A stretch of 64,000 nucleotides of DNA from Loxodes magnus (GCA_946699065.1 CAMPDV010000021.1:1178001-1242000); one strand, 5' to 3'. Positions 22,837-36,999 are shown, counted from the first letter of the stretch. Made by a program: numbers and translations. The notes: generated from the letters alone by a model not told the origin.

Positions 22837-24417
22837 ATGATAAATACAAACTTAAAAGAATTCTATTTTAAGAGTTTAATAAGAATGGAATATTTTAGTA
22901 TCAATAGGGAAATTAAACTGTTTTTGGAGTATTACCCAAAACAATTTTGGGATAATATTATACAAAGGATATGCTTTTATGGATTAAGATATTTCCGCAA
23001 AAAGTATGGAAAAATCCCTTCAATTGATCAAATTTTGAAATAGTCAAGAAGCAAAAGTATTAAAAGTGAATTGGAGGAAATGAGGGAGAAATTGAACTTA
23101 ATGGATGAAAAATTGAAAAAAAGCTAAAGTAGAGATTTATCAGATATTCAGCTTAAAATGAATGTACAGAAATAGAATTTAGAAAAAGACCAACTGAATG
23201 AGGAAAACTCAATGAAATCTTAAAGATAATAATTAGAAGCAGCTTAAATCAATAACTCAACACATTCTCTTCAAGCTTCTTAAAGAAATGAAGAGAATGA
23301 TATATAAAATAAAGTGTAGTTTGATGCAAAATTAGCTAAATAGAATTATCAATACTTAAATTAAACTAATAAATAGATTTAAAGTGCCAGAATAGAAAAC
23401 CCTAAGCTTAACTAAAGCCAGTTATATGCTAAGCAAAGCTAGTTGCATTATTTGTAAAATAAAGATCTTAACTATTGAAAAACCAATATAAAAGAGGATT
23501 ATTAAATTAAACCCTTATAATAGAGCAATAATTATTAGAGACTTAGTAGTAAATAAGAGTTGAAAGGTAAGAGTAATAAATAAGAAAATAGAAATATCCT
23601 TTATGAAAAAAATCCTTTTTAAGAGAAGTATTCCTTTGTAAATAAACCTATAAAAGCTGATTACTAACAGCTAAACAAATAATAAAAAGATATTTAAGAA
23701 TAAAGCTCCAGTTTTAATAAAGGAATTAAATAGCCATAATAAAAGGAAGATATTTCGTACTAAAAGCAAACTTAGATAAACTCTTATTAAATGACCAACT
23801 AATAGAATAGGTTTGAGTATTTTTAAAACTAAGCTTTGAAAAAAGCTGAGAATAGTTACTAATAATTAAAAAATTAGTATGATAGTCAAGATAAAGATAT
23901 ATTTGCAAAGTCTGAGTAAACTTCTTTCGATTAAAAATAATACTAGGAAAAAGATTCGATGATTCATAACACTATGAGAGATAAATAGGAACAAGACTAC
24001 ACTTTCAGAAATAATATCTAAAGCTCTTAAGAAATGTAGAATAATAGTTAGTTATAGAGCTTTGGAGATAATGAGCCTGTTTAGAGTAATCAATAAGATA
24101 TTTCAATGCAAGAAGAATAAATAAACACAAGAGATAGAGCAAATTTTGATAAGCTTACGTAAAATAGTTAGTGTAATATAAGATCAAATTCTCCAGCTCT
24201 AAACAAAAATATCAGTGAGCTTTAAAATATAATAAATTATTTCAAGGATCAAACAGATCAGCAAAAAGAGATTCAGATCAATGAAGAACATGAATCTAGA
24301 ACTAGATTAATACAAGAAAATAATAGACAAGAATAAAGTGAATAAAGAAGAAGATAGAGAACTTTAAATAGTAATTATAGTTACGATGGTTTTAAAAGAT
24401 TAGAACTCTTATAATGA
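22837..24417 (+). CDS. Gln/Asn-rich protein with compact N-terminal domain
   Basis: 526 codons, ATG 22837 to UGA 24415-24417. The first ~70 residues form a compact, aromatic, helical domain (LKEFYFKSLIRMEYFSINRE … FWDNIIQRICFYGLRYFRKK). The rest is very rich in Gln, Asn, Lys and Ser with coiled-coil stretches. Most Gln are UAA/UAG, so standard-code reading stops at codon 69. Prion-like composition suggests an assembly or RNP role, but nothing specific is visible. I do not recognise the N-terminal domain. Confidence 0.65.
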
Positions 24418-24582
24418 AATATTGCTTTACAGATGTATTTTTTTATTTGATATACCTTAATAAAAGTTTTATCTATAAGCAAGATTTCTAAATATACTAG
24501 TCTAAGTAAATATTAATATATAAAAAATTAGTATTATGCAAATAATAAACTCACTGAATATAAAAATAATAGCTTTATATAA

Positions 24583-25641
24583 ATGGAACTAGATGCTCCT
24601 AAAAAATAGAAGATAATGCTAACAAAAATAATTTATCTAAAGTAACTTCTAAGAAAGCCAGAATATTAGAACATGAATATATAGAAACTAATGGGAAAAA
24701 TAGGATTTTTGATGATAAAATACGAAATAATGCCCAATTTAAAATATTATCATAGGTATGAGATATTTGCATTGAATAGCAAGCAATTGGTTAGTTATGC
24801 TTTATTTGTTAATAAAACTATTAATTGCTAATAATTCCCAATTTCGGATTTTGATAATTCAGATTTTATGATTTAGTTGGATAATGAAAAATTGTTTGTC
24901 CTGTAAGACGCTTAAAAGCAAGGCAAAATATAAAGTGAGATAATAATAATAAAAGAGTATCTTAATAAAATTAAGCAAATTGCTTGCAAGTATTTAAGGT
25001 CATTTCATAGGATAATATAAAGAAGTCGATATGTTTACATAGTAGGAGGGCAATGTTAAAATAAGCCTAACACAATTTTGAAGTTTGATTTATCATAGAA
25101 AGAACTTAGAAAGTTATCTGCGCAACCTTCAAACTAGTTTCAATTTGGAATTAATTATAACCAAGATTAAGTTTATACTTTTGGAGGAAATTAAGGGTAA
25201 AAATGCCTTGATGATATTTTCATCTACAATTCTTTTAAAAATAAATGAAGTGTAGTGTACAGAGCATTGCCTTAAGGAGGCAATTCAATTTCTGCAGCTA
25301 AAATATAGTAAGCAACTTTGTTATGACAAAATGAATTTTAGTCAAATTAATCTACCTTATAAACTTGGAAATCCACCTACATATATGACTATTTTTTAAA
25401 TGTATATGAGCATGGACAATAATTCTAGGGATCTTATACACCTTGATATTTGCCTATAGTGAAGAATGAAGCGTATGTATACATGTTTGATTATGATTAA
25501 AACAGCTAGATCTATAAATTGATGTGCTATTTATTCAAAAAAGCGTAGTGGAAATTGATGGATAGTATCATGACTTCCTAAAATATAAAGTATTAAAGTT
25601 TAAAATTAAAAGTTTAAAAAGTATTTTAAATTTGGAAATGA
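24583..25641 (+). CDS. Kelch-repeat protein, 5' end uncertain
   Basis: From about 24800 to UGA 25639-25641 the frame is clear and holds kelch blades: YVYIVGGQ … ILKFDL and VYTFGGNQGQKCLDDIFIYN … NKWSVV, with UGA as Trp in NKWS and others. Before that, protein-like sequence (NNLSKVTSKKARILEHEYIE) lies in another frame. A 28-nt GT-AG intron near 24757-24784 would join it (FKILSQ|QLVSY). Its own start is not resolved: the ATG at 24583 is not in that frame, so a further upstream exon or indel is likely. Kelch propellers bind proteins; partner unknown. Converges on the giant coiled-coil gene with 27 bp between stops. Confidence 0.6.
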
Positions 25642-25668
25642 AAATAGAAGAGTTAATATAAAACATGT

Positions 25669-28600
25669 TCATTGCTTTGGACTAGAAAGAATTTATGCTT
25701 TTACAGGAGATTTCATAATAGATTTTCTACTTGTAGCCTGCCTTTTGGGAGTTTCTAAAAGCTTTTTATTACTAGCATTAGAATTTTCTTCTTGCTTACT
25801 TGTAGGAAGTCTTTTCAATTTATGACCCTTTAAACTATTATCAGCTTAATCTTCTTCAACTTTATTACTAGAGGCATTTTTTAGCTTCGGAACTTTCTTT
25901 TTATTTTGCTAAGTTTATTCTTCATCCTATTTATTTACCTTTGTAATCTTTAATTTATAAGAATTATCATTAGAAGAGCTCGACGGGGTTTAGTCTTTAC
26001 TTCTAGCAGGACTCTTAAGTTTTTCAGAAGATTTCTAACTATTTTGACTTTTAACCTCTTCGTCTCTATCCATTTCGGAAAGCATTTTATTAGCTTCTGT
26101 ATTTATTTAAAATGTGCTTACCAAATATCTTAACTCCAAAATCTCCTATTGCATTTTTGAAAAGTAAGAAATAGAAAGCGCTTTAACTAATTTTTTATTT
26201 CTTTGCTAGAGACACTCCTTCTGCGTACATCTTTTGAATTTCAGATTCAGATATTTAAGCTTCTATAAATTTGATTGCATTGATGAACTCAATTTAATTT
26301 AATGCTCTATCTTAATCTTAATCGAAGTGATTGAATATTTCTTTAATGGTATTTTTATCTGCCTCTTTCTTTTTATCATAGGCATCAGCAATAGCTATCA
26401 TAAAGGCAGCTTTTGTGCAAACCCATGGTTCTTCTGGCTCTTATTAATCAGTAAGTTTTTAAATTTTATCTTCAAATTCTTCTTTACTTATGCTACCCTA
26501 ATTTTTCTCGTTTACAAAATCGATCAAAACTTAGATTTCTTCATCTTAAAGATTAAAGTCTTTTAATTTTTTAAGACCTTCCTAGAGATCATAGATACTA
26601 AGTTAACCTTAGCTAGAGGAATTTATTAAATCATATATCTCTGAAACATCTTTATCTGTTTTTAAGAATTTTTGTGCTATTATCTATTGTATAAATAAAG
26701 TTCTGTTTTCAATGGGATATAATAAAGTACAAACTGATCTTGCATAAGCTTTATCTTTGTCAAGAACTTGCTAAATAAAATTTATAACGTCCTTTAAAGG
26801 AGCTTATCCTCCATTAGCTTCCAGGTCAAATTTCATTTTAGAATAAGATGAATTTATCTACGCAAGCTCATTTTTAAATTTATTGGGATTCTTTTTCTAT
26901 TCTTCAATTCTTTTAGATGCGTGAGCTTCAGAAAATTTATTAAAGGAAATTCTTACTTTGGTCAAAAATGTAGCCAAAATGAAATCTATTGGATCTGGAT
27001 GAATTAACTAAATCATTCGACTGAATAAAATTCCATATGGTTGGTCTTCCTCATATAATTGTTTCAAACTTAATACTAGTTATATAAGCGATTTGCTTGC
27101 TAAAGCTTGAATATTATATTACTTTTATAAATGATCTCAAAGAAAGTTTGTCATACTTTAAGGCATCACTTTGGAACTTATATCTTCTATATCTTATTTA
27201 AGCTTCTCTTCCATTAGTGATTCAAAGAGTTTGAATGTATTTATAGAAGACATTGGCTTTTCATCCTGTATATTTTATATGTAGGATAATAGGAAATTGT
27301 TTTCTAAGAGTCATTTTTTCTCTTCTTAAACAGTCATTATTTCGCTTTTTGAAATCATTGCTTTGTACAAAGATTAAGACATATTTTTCAGAGGCTTGTC
27401 TGGGATTGTTAACGTTATAAGTTATGCAGATGCACTCAAATTTAGAACTGGAACTTATGAAGATAGCTATTTTCTTTCGGATTATGATCCTTGATTACGA
27501 GGAGTAGAATTTTCACTAGAAAACATGCTTGTGTTACATTAGCTATTTATTTATTTTAGTTAAAGCTCCCTTATAATTTTATCCATCTGATGTATCTTCT
27601 AATTAGCATTCTTTAGTTAATTTTCCAAGTCTTAAATAATTGATTCTTTTCCTTTTATTAAAGAGTTCATATTTTTGATTTAAGTTTGCAAATTTTAGAA
27701 ATGCTTTTCGTTATCTTCTAAATCTGCTATTTGTTCTTTAAGTTAACTAATTTCTTATTATTGCTGAAATGATATTTGCTTATACTTTAGCAAGTCATCA
27801 CTGTTTTTTTTCATTTTGCTTATTTTTTCTCTAAAATCTAAATTTTATTGCTCCAGTTCAGAAAGTTAATCTAAAAGTTTGAAATCTAAAATACTGCTAT
27901 TTGGTATTTGCTACTTCTCTAGTAGATCTTTATAATATTCAAGCTTTTTGCTGATTATGCCATTTTATAGTAGTTATTTGCTTAAATCATTTTGTAAATT
28001 TTCTGATTCTTTTCTTTCTGTTTCAAGATCAATTTGAAGCTTTTATGTTTTTTCAATCAAAAGTTGTACATCCTCCCTTTCTTTTGAATTATTTTACTCT
28101 AAATTCTTATTAATTTAATCTAGTAGCTCTATCTCTTACTATTTCTTTATCAATTAATTTTGACTTTACTCTATTTGAATTTTTAATTAGTTTAACTGAT
28201 CATTCAAATTTTTAATTTATGCTTCATAAGAATGTTAAGATTATGAATTTTCAGTCTCTGATTTAGCTTATAAGCTCTGCATATTTGTTTTAAGCTATTA
28301 GATCTCAGATTATGCTTCGTTTAACTAAGTTTTTAAATGCTTTGAGCAATCTTACTCATTTAAAAGTTCGTTTTTAATACTAATCATTTATTCCATTTAA
28401 CTTTAAGAATCTGAAGCATCTTAATTAATCGTTTTCAATTAGGCAGAAATATTTTGATTTTTCTATTCTATCTAATTTATTTCTTCATTTTACTACTACT
28501 AAAGCTACTAAAGACTTAACTTATACTACTCATTTTAATCTTATAAAGTTTCTATCTGCTTTAGTAAAATAAGATTTTTATCTTAAAGAGACTTTATTTT

Positions 28601-31600
28601 TGATTCAAATTCTTCTTTCTATTGCTTTATTTAAAGTTAGTACTCTATTTCATTATTTTCTTAATTTCTGGCACTCTCATTTTATAATTTATTTATACTT
28701 GTACTTTAGTCTTTTTAGATTTTTTATTATTAGTTGAGTTATTTAACATAATCTTCAAGAATTTTTATTTACATTTTTAATTCTTAGTTAGTATTTTGTA
28801 ACTAAGATAGCTTTACTAGTTCTTATTAAAGTCTTGATACTTCTTATTTACGAACTTCTTCAATTTCTTGATACTCTTCATTTTTTTACTTTAATCTTTT
28901 AATTTATTCATCTAAATCTTTAATTTCCTTTTCCATTTGCTTTTTAGCCTCATCCCCTTATGACTAATATTTCTCAATTTCTTTATTTAAACTTGAAATT
29001 TAATCATTAAGATAGGTTATCTTTTATTAATGTTCTTCTTAGGTCTAGATTTAAATTTATTCGTTTTATTTCCTTAGATTTTTAATATCTTAACTTAGTT
29101 ATTTGTTTTAATCACTTAGTTCCTTTACTTTATCTTAGATAGTAACTTTTCCATTCTTATCTTTTGGTTATTTTTTTTCCAGCTCTTTCATTAACTTTTA
29201 ATTCTTTTCATTTAATTCTTTTACTATTAATTCGTTTCTAGTTTTACTTGCATTTAATTATGTTTTTTGTTTTTCTTACTTTTTTTATAAAGTTTGCATT
29301 TGTGTTTTCTGTTCTTCTATTTTAGTTTCTAATAAGCTTTTCTCTTATTTTAGTTATGTTATCTCTTTTTATAACTCTTCTTTTATTTTCTTACTTTCTT
29401 CTTTTAATCTTATTATTTCATTCTTCTATTCTTAAAGTTCTTTCTAACACTCTTTGTATTTAGCTATTTCTTTTTCTTATTTCTAAATTTTTTCTTTCGA
29501 TTCTTTTGTTAATTTTTATTTTTCTATGGTATTGTTATTTTAAATGTCTTATTATGTTTGTTTGAATGTTTCAATTTAAGATAAGGTAATTTAGACTTAT
29601 TCTTGTAATTTTTAATTTTCTTATTTTAATTTTTAGTTATCTTCATTAATAGAGACAAGCTATTAATTAGTATTTTCCGATTTAGAGTTTAATTAGGAGT
29701 TAAGGATTTATAGTTATGAGATATTTTGATTAAGAAATTTAATTTATTCTTAAAGTTCTTAATTTTATTTAAGATTATCATTTAACTAAGAGTTTATTGA
29801 TTAATTTGAGGAATTAAATTATTAGTTACTATCTTATATCTAAGAGATTTGTTATTAAAGCTTTCTAATATCTAATGTTTATTCTTGTTACTATAAAATT
29901 AAATTGTTATTTTCATATTATATTTATTTATAAACTTTATCAAGCTTTTCATTCTCATTTCTTAATATCTCGCTTTTGTTTTGAATTAAAGTAGTTTCAT
30001 CTTTATATTATTTGTTAAGGCTAATAAGTTTTTTATTTTCTTCTTATAATAGTTATAGTTATTAATTTACCTTTGCTATTTCCTCGCTTATTTTAATGTC
30101 TTCTAACTAAGTATTTTACTATTTTTCTTAATGCTGAAGTTAGTTTTTAATATCTTTACTTTCACTGCTTAAAATTTAGATTTCTTATTTAAGCTTTTAT
30201 CTTTCTATATCCAGCTGCTTAATTTAATTTTTAAGTCCATCATTGTCTTTTTTTTCTTATTCAATATATGATTATAATTGTTAATTATTTTATGTCATTT
30301 ACTGAATTAAGATGAGATTCTAGTTATTCTCTTCTATTAATTTTTGATTTTTCTACTTGGCATTTTCAGTTTCTTCATTAAGCTTCTTTAATTAATTCTG
30401 ATTATTTTTAATTTCCTTTATTAACTCTTCCTCTTACTGCTTTAGTTTTAGAAGTTCTTACTTATATTCCTCTATTTATTCCTTTAATTATTATTCATTT
30501 TACTAATGTTATATAAAATCTTCATTATTAGTATTTTTACTTTCATCTTTATTTTAATGATTTTGATCTTCACTTCCTTTTCTTTCTTAGTTTTATTAAT
30601 TCGCTTGATTTTTAATTTTCTCATATTACTTTGAACTTTACTCTTAAAGTATTTAAACTTGCACTTTTAACGAGACTATTTATTGATTAAGCTCTTTTAT
30701 TTACGATTCACTAAAATTTGAGTTTTCTAAAGGAGTGGATTATGTGAGATCTTTACTTAGAAGTTCTTTTTGTTCTTTAAGTAATTATTCTTATTTATTA
30801 TATTATTCTTTTAGGTTCTTTTGCTAATTTAAGATTAAATTATTTTCTTAAACTTGTTTTTATATTTCATTTCTACATTACTCTATCTCTATTCCATACT
30901 TGCTAATTTAGTTTTTTAAATCTCTATTTTTTTCTGTTTCATTTTCTAACTACTAAATTTTAGTTTTCTGCTCTTCTATTTTAGTTTCTAATAAGCTTTT
31001 CTCTTATTTTAGTTATGTTATCTCTTTTTATAACTCTTCTTTTATTTTCTTACTTTCCTCTTTTAATCTTATTATTTCATTCTTCTATTCTTAAAGTTCT
31101 TTCTAACACTCTTTGTATTTAGCTATTTCTTTTTCTTATTTCTAAATTTTTTCTTTCGATTCTTTTGTTAGTTTTTATTTTTCTATGGTATTGTTATTTT
31201 AAATGTCTTATTACGTTTGCTTGAATGTTTCAATTTAAGATAAGGTAATTTAGACTTATTCTTGTAATTTTTAATTTTCTTATTTTAATTTTTAGTTTTC
31301 TTCATTAATAGAGACAAGCTATTAATTAGTATTTTCCGATTTAGAGTTTAATTAGGAGTTAAGGATTTATAGTTATGAGATATTTTGATTAAGAAATTTA
31401 ATTTATTCTTAAAGCTCTTAATTTTCTTTAGTTGCGCTTTAATTAATATTTTCAAGAGAGTTAAGCTAACTATTAAGGGATATATTTTATTCTTTAACTA
31501 GATTATTTTATTCAGATATCTATGAAATTTATTATTATAATTAAATGACTTCTGTACCTTAAGATTATATTTTGTTTTTCAAGTTCATAATTTCTTCATT

Positions 31601-33808
31601 TTATTCATTTTTCAAACTTTCTTGCTTTCTTAATTTTTCAATTTCCTAGTTTAACTGGAATAACTAATTCTGAAGTTCTTACACTTAAGAATCTTACTAA
31701 TTTTTTTAATTATTTTCTAGAGAATTACGCTTTTTAACATCTTCATTCAATTTAAAATTATTTTCTTTCAATTAACTAATTTCGTTTTAGTATTGTGTTA
31801 GAATTTCTTGTTAATTTCTTAATTTTTAAACTTCATTACTTAGATTTTGATTTTTTAACTTTATTTCTTTTGTTTACTCTTCTTATTATTGCTTTAAATG
31901 CTCCTCTCTTGCTAAAATACTTTCGTTTTCTTGTTTAAAGTGTAGAATTTATTCCTTTAACTTTGAAATTTCTTCTTCCTTTTCTTTTCCTAAAGCTTCT
32001 TTATTTTTTATTTATTAATTTTCTTTTTTCAACATTTCAATATTCAATTATGAGTTTTTTAACTATTACTCTAATTATGCCCTTTAGTTATCTATAAGTA
32101 TCTTCATTTTATTTATCTCTTCACTTAACTACTGATTTTAAAGATTCAGCTAATTTACCTAATTTTCTTGTCTTTTAATAATATTTTCTTGTTCCTAGAG
32201 TTTTAAAGTTTCTTTTTTCATTTTTGTAATGATGATATTCATACCTTCTATTTATGATTCAAACTATTTTCTTTGCTAATTTTCTTAAATTTACAACTAC
32301 TCAAATTCCTATGTCTTTTGTTAGATTTGCTATTTTAGCAATAAGTTTTTTTATTAGTATTTACTTAATTTAGCTTCTAAGTCAGATTTATTATTTTATA
32401 GTTCTTATTATAAAGAAGTTATTTCATTTTCAAGCTATACTTTCTAGCTTTGCAATCTTTAATCTTCTTCATTTGTAGAATTCTTTTTGTTTTCTTCCTT
32501 CAATTAATTAATCTGTTCTGTTAGGTTTTAGACTTTTACATCATATTTTTCTATTTCTTAATTAATTTAATTTTTATACTCTAAGGCTTCTTAATTTAAG
32601 TACTGGATTTATTAAGTTAGCTAACTTATTTAGGATTCTTTTGAGCTATTAGCTGATTTAAATTATTTGATATCTTCTTTTTGCTTTTATTAAAGTTACT
32701 AAATTTGTTCTAAAAGTTCCTTATTTTCTTTGATGTAAGCTTGACTCTCTTTTTCAAATTTTTCCTTAGAGATTTAAGTTTCTTCAATATCAAGTAAAAG
32801 TTATTAGTTTTACTTTACTATCTCTTCGATTTACTTCTTTTGCTCAGTAAATTCAGACATTTATTATTTTCTTTTTTGCTTCTATTTCTGTATTTTTTGT
32901 TAGTAAGTTAGATTTTCTAGTTTTAAGTTTTAAATTTCCTATTTCTATTTCTTTATTTCTATCTAATCAATCTAAAGCTTTTAGTTTAAATCCTCAATGA
33001 CAATAATTTTACTATCTAATTAAAATTCCAGACTCTATAGTTAATTTTATATATCCTATATTTCTTCCTATTGCTTAAGAATTATAGCTTTTCTCTCTTT
33101 TGATTTACTTTTGATTTATTTCATCTAATTCTATAATATTATACCTGTATATTCGTTTTCAGTTCCTTGTTGCTATACCTTTTAACTCAAAACGAAGGTG
33201 TTTTCTAAGAAACTTTATTAAATAGTTTTTATTTTATGCTCAAAGAACTAGCAGTTTTGCTAAGTATTTTGAGCTGAAGCTTATAATTACTTATTGAAAT
33301 TAGCTTGTGATTTAATAAATCGCTTTAGATCTTCTACATTTTGATTCCTTTTTAGTAGGTTTTCTCCCAATTGTTAGATATATATTTCAAAGCTATGAAA
33401 CTTGAATTCATCTTAGGTCATTTAATCCTTTAACATCCTTTCTAAGTTATCTATTCTCTTTAAGCCATTAAAAATTGCGTTGTTTTTCTCGTTTTCTAAG
33501 TTCTTATGAACAGTTCTTAAACTTTCTTATATTGATAGAATTTTGTTTGAGTAAGTTGAGCTAAATGAAAGCCCCTTAAAATGTTTGGACTAGTTTTAAG
33601 GTGTAAATGTTCTAAAATTATTAGCATCTAGTTTTAATTTTTATGTTGGGTTAATGATTTATTTCCCTTTTCATCTTTATACCTTTTAATTTCTGTTCTT
33701 CATACAGCTTAAGCAAATTTAACTTTGATGAGCTTTATTATCAGATTAAAATTGATACGATTCATACTCATTTTTGCATTCAACGCAATTTTATTTTTAC
33801 TTTTCCAT
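25669..33808 (-). CDS. 2704-residue coiled-coil protein with EF-hands
   Basis: ATG 33808 to UGA 25669-25671, one 25-nt intron (26097-26121). Residues 8-36 hold two Cys pairs (CVEC … CLSC), a possible zinc site. About 2000 residues of near-perfect coiled coil follow, with Gln coded mostly by UAA/UAG. The C-terminal ~550 residues are globular and include EF-hand-like units: FNHFDQDQDRALNQIEFI has a full DxDxDxxLxxxE-type loop, and a second unit near GQLSIYDLQEGL is degenerate. The tail is Lys/Ser-rich. Internal UGA reads as Trp. The layout suggests a calcium-linked centrosome, basal-body or cortical scaffold; exact family not recognised. Contains an internal duplication. Confidence 0.75.
26097..26121 (-). 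other. 25-nt intron in giant coiled-coil gene
   Basis: GTAAG…ATACAG. Splicing joins the EF-hand region to a Lys/Ser-rich tail that ends at UGA 25669. The total then becomes an exact multiple of three. Confidence 0.65.
29306..29770 (-). repeat. Copy B of 465-bp in-frame direct repeat
   Basis: Nearly identical to 30965-31429, with a few single-base differences. Lies within the giant coiled-coil gene. The offset between copies is 1659 bp, a multiple of three. Confidence 0.85.
30965..31429 (-). repeat. Copy A of 465-bp in-frame direct repeat
   Basis: Partner of 29306-29770; encodes about 155 coiled-coil residues. Some differences are silent or conservative between Gln/Glu/Asp-type codons. Indicates a recent segmental duplication inside the gene. 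Confidence 0.85.
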
Positions 33809-34029
33809 TTTTGTAAGGAAAAAGTATTTGGAATAGATTACAGGGTATAAGCTCTATTTAAATTGCCCTTTTTAATTATAAATCTATTATTAATTACTAG
33901 ATAGTAAAATATTATGATCTCAGTTTATACTTGTAGAAGGGTAGAATGCTTTTAAAAACTAAATAAAAATAGAATTTCATAGCCAATTATTTTAGAATTG
34001 AGAAATATTTAGTAACTTACTCTATACTA

Positions 34030-34296
34030 ATGCTAGGTGTCATCAGAGGGTAACACTTGCTTATATTATTAAAAGAGACGAATTATATCAGCTAAACTTA
34101 AATTAATTTTGCTAAGTTTAGATCTTTCTCTTTCCGTTTCTTGAAGCAACAAAAGATTTTAGTTTTTCTCTTTTATTTCAAAAATTTCTGCATTAAATTA
34201 TTCAAATAAGGAATTTAGCTAATCAATTTCTTGGTCTAATCTTTCTTAGTATTTTTTATTTTACTAGAAATGTCCTTGATGCTCTATTTCTAGCAT
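34030..34296 (-). CDS. Short coiled-coil protein, 3' end unresolved
   Basis: From ATG 34296 the frame encodes a heptad-rich sequence (KKYQERLDQEIDQLNSLFEQ … LLLLQETERERSKLSKINLS) of about 85 residues. No UGA follows in frame before the giant gene's coding region. A frame-shifting intron would use UGA codons near 34043-34051. Upstream, two tandem in-frame UGA support this start. No family. Confidence 0.4.
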
Positions 34297-35347
34297 GAAT
34301 GGTTTTTCTTTTTTAAGTTATAGTCTCCTGCTTGTCAATGGTCATCAGAGACTAATTTGTTAATTTAAAATTATAAATTTAAATTATTAGATTTTTCTAA
34401 GTTTATTTGATAATTTTATAGATTAATAATTAATTGTCTTGATTAAATAGTTTACATTGCTTATATTTATATTAATTTAGTCTATTATTATATTGCTACT
34501 TACTAACAATTTTTCTATCTAAATGAAATTTAGTGCAATACTCTTTAGTAAGGTATTTATATTTAATATTATTAATCATAATTAATCATAATTAATGCTT
34601 CCATAGAGAAAGTTACCACTTATTTATGTGATTATTCTAAATTCTATTAATTTACTTATTATATTACAAAAGTATATCTACTCTATTGCATTTATTTAGT
34701 CTAAATACTTCACATTTCCTTCTTACAAATAATTAATATTTATTTTAAAAATCATTTATTAAATTCAATCGTCAGGAAGCTTTTAGAAATAGAATTTTAT
34801 TAATTTTTGTTTTTAGTTCTGTTATATTTTAGATTTTTAAACAATATCTAAATCTTTAATTTTAATTATATTTTGTTTTAATACTTAGCCTTTACTTTTA
34901 AAATTAAGTTCAAATTATGAATATTCATATTTCTACATTTTACTAAGCAGGAAAGTTTCCATTTCTAAGTATCTTAATTTTCCTTCTAAAATAATTACAA
35001 TAAGCTTAGTCTAATCTGCTTGACTAAATATTTATTTGCAATATTTGTGTAAAATTGATGTAGGAACTAAAGATTAATTAAGATACTTACATATAGCTAG
35101 TAAGGATCATTTTATTATTAATTTTTTACAGAGAGACACTTATAAATACTTTAATTTTATCTTGCACTTTCTTTTGCTATGTATAATTAAATATGTATTT
35201 ACATCTTTCTATTCTTGAAGATTTAAGTAAAAAGCTGGACTATAAAGATATGCTTATATAAAAATAGAAAAAATGTAAAGAAAATTATAAAATGAAGATA
35301 TAGAAAAGTTAAGAAGATGATATTAATAAATTTAGTTATAAATAAAA
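34297..35347. other. Intergenic A+T-rich region
   Basis: Includes a direct repeat of TAATCAT near 34575-34595 and long A/T runs. No gene seen. Confidence 0.35.
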
Positions 35348-36280
35348 TCAAACTAAAGCACCAATCTAAATCTTATAATATAATTTCGTTACTACACACT
35401 TGCAAAAAGTGACTGAAGGATTTTTAAATAAATCTTTCACTAATCCCTATAGATATCTTAGATTGGAGTTAGAATATCTTAAAATTTAATTTTAGCTTTA
35501 GAAAAACTAAAAATTAAAATTATATAGAATTGAATGCTTTAACTCTCTTTTCTAGTCTTATTTCTCTTTATTAATCTATTTTTCTCTAATTTTTATTTTT
35601 ATTGAGATATCCTTTAATTTTGTAATTAACAATTTCACTACTTCTTGATAAAAATAAAAGCCAATTTAAAAATATCTATATGTTTATTTTTTACGCTTAG
35701 ATTTTGCTTTTAGAGAGTATTTTCTTTCATTATTAATATTTATTTAAGTTTTTCCTTATCTATTTAATTATTATTTTAGTCTTTTAGATTTTCAATAATT
35801 TCCACTAGTTTTAATTAGTTCTTTAAGTTTTATCTTTTGCTAAATCAAGAAACTGATACTTGACCTTTAATTTAGTCTTTCTTATTTTCTAATTGTTAGT
35901 TATTCTTTATTTTTATATTAAACTTCTAACCCTTGGTTATAGCTGTTTCTCCTACTTTCAGCTTTATATAGACTGAGGCAAGACTTTATTAAAGATTTGT
36001 AAGGTAATCTCAATCTTTTTTGTCTATTAGGGTTTTTTATTTCTTTAATTTAAGCAAAATAAGAAACTCCCTTTTGTTTAATAAAATCCCTAATTAAATT
36101 AGCAATTTCATAGCCTTATTAATTTTAATTAATTAATAATAATCCTTTTAGTTAAATATTCTTCTACTAGTTACTAATTTTCTATAGCTCTCTGTAATTA
36201 ATCTTAGTTGCATCTTCTATTATTTTAAAGTTAATTTCTAATTTTTTAGTATGAACGATATTAAAATTTAGCCTTATCAT
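35348..36280 (-). CDS. Lys/Gln/Asn-rich protein, unrecognised
   Basis: 310 codons from ATG 36280 to UGA 35348-35350. The first ~190 residues look coding (YEIANLIRDFIKQKGVSYFA, then RQKRLRLPYKSLIKSCLSLY, then a basic stretch). The last ~100 are less convincing. The middle could be a helix-turn-helix-like DNA-binding region, by eye only. It may be the 3' part of a longer gene that includes the coding-like fragments at 36380-36990. Confidence 0.4.
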
Positions 36281-36379
36281 TTTAGTACTAAAATAAAAAA
36301 TTTAAATAGTATTTAAAAGAGAATCTAGCAAATTTAGCAGTCTTCTTCTAATTATATCAGTAAATGTAAAAATATGTTA

Positions 36380-36990
36380 ACGTTATTAGATAAACCAAAT
36401 TAACTTAAATGCTTAAAAGACTGTTTCATATCTTTAGCTTGTTCCTAATCTTTTACTTTTTTTCTTATATTTGATTTCAATTTTATTCTTTCTTTGGAGT
36501 TCATACTATTTCAACCAACGGATATTTGACTCTTAGAAATCCCTTTAATTTCATATAAAATTTCCAATTAGTTTCTATATCATACATCAATGTTTTCTAG
36601 AATCTTACATATTCTTTTTTTACCTTCAAAAGTAATCTTTAAATTAACTCAAAATATCTATAATATCTTAGTATGATATCATTAAAGAAATTTTAACAGA
36701 ATATGAGAGATATATTATTTAATAGTTGTAAATATTAGAATACTATTCCATTATTTACTTTGCTTTCCTAATTTTATAATATTCAATAATTCCTTCAAAA
36801 CCTTATAAGATAATTCTCTCAATTAGCTTCTGAATGCATAACAACCAAAATTAAAAGTTACTGAATCTATTACTCTCTTATAATTATTTATAGTCTCTAT
36901 AGTAAATAAATCATTTTATAGTATAAATAGTTTGCCTTCATTTGCTTGAAAAGGTTTAGATTTAAGTTTTTCCCTTTTCTAAGAATGTTA
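36380..36990 (-). pseudogene. Coding-like fragments, broken or intron-rich gene
   Basis: Two blocks of protein-like sequence in different minus-strand frames: about 36750-36990 (KPFQANEGKLFILQNDLF … YAFRSQLRELSYKVLKELL) and about 36400-36640 (YEIKGISKSQISVGWNSMNS … KSFKHLSQFGLSNN). The second looks like a helix-turn-helix unit (LYEIKGISKSQISVG). No single set of short introns that I tried joins them, so either a decayed gene or several unseen introns. Confidence 0.3.
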
Positions 36991-36999
36991 AATTAAATT

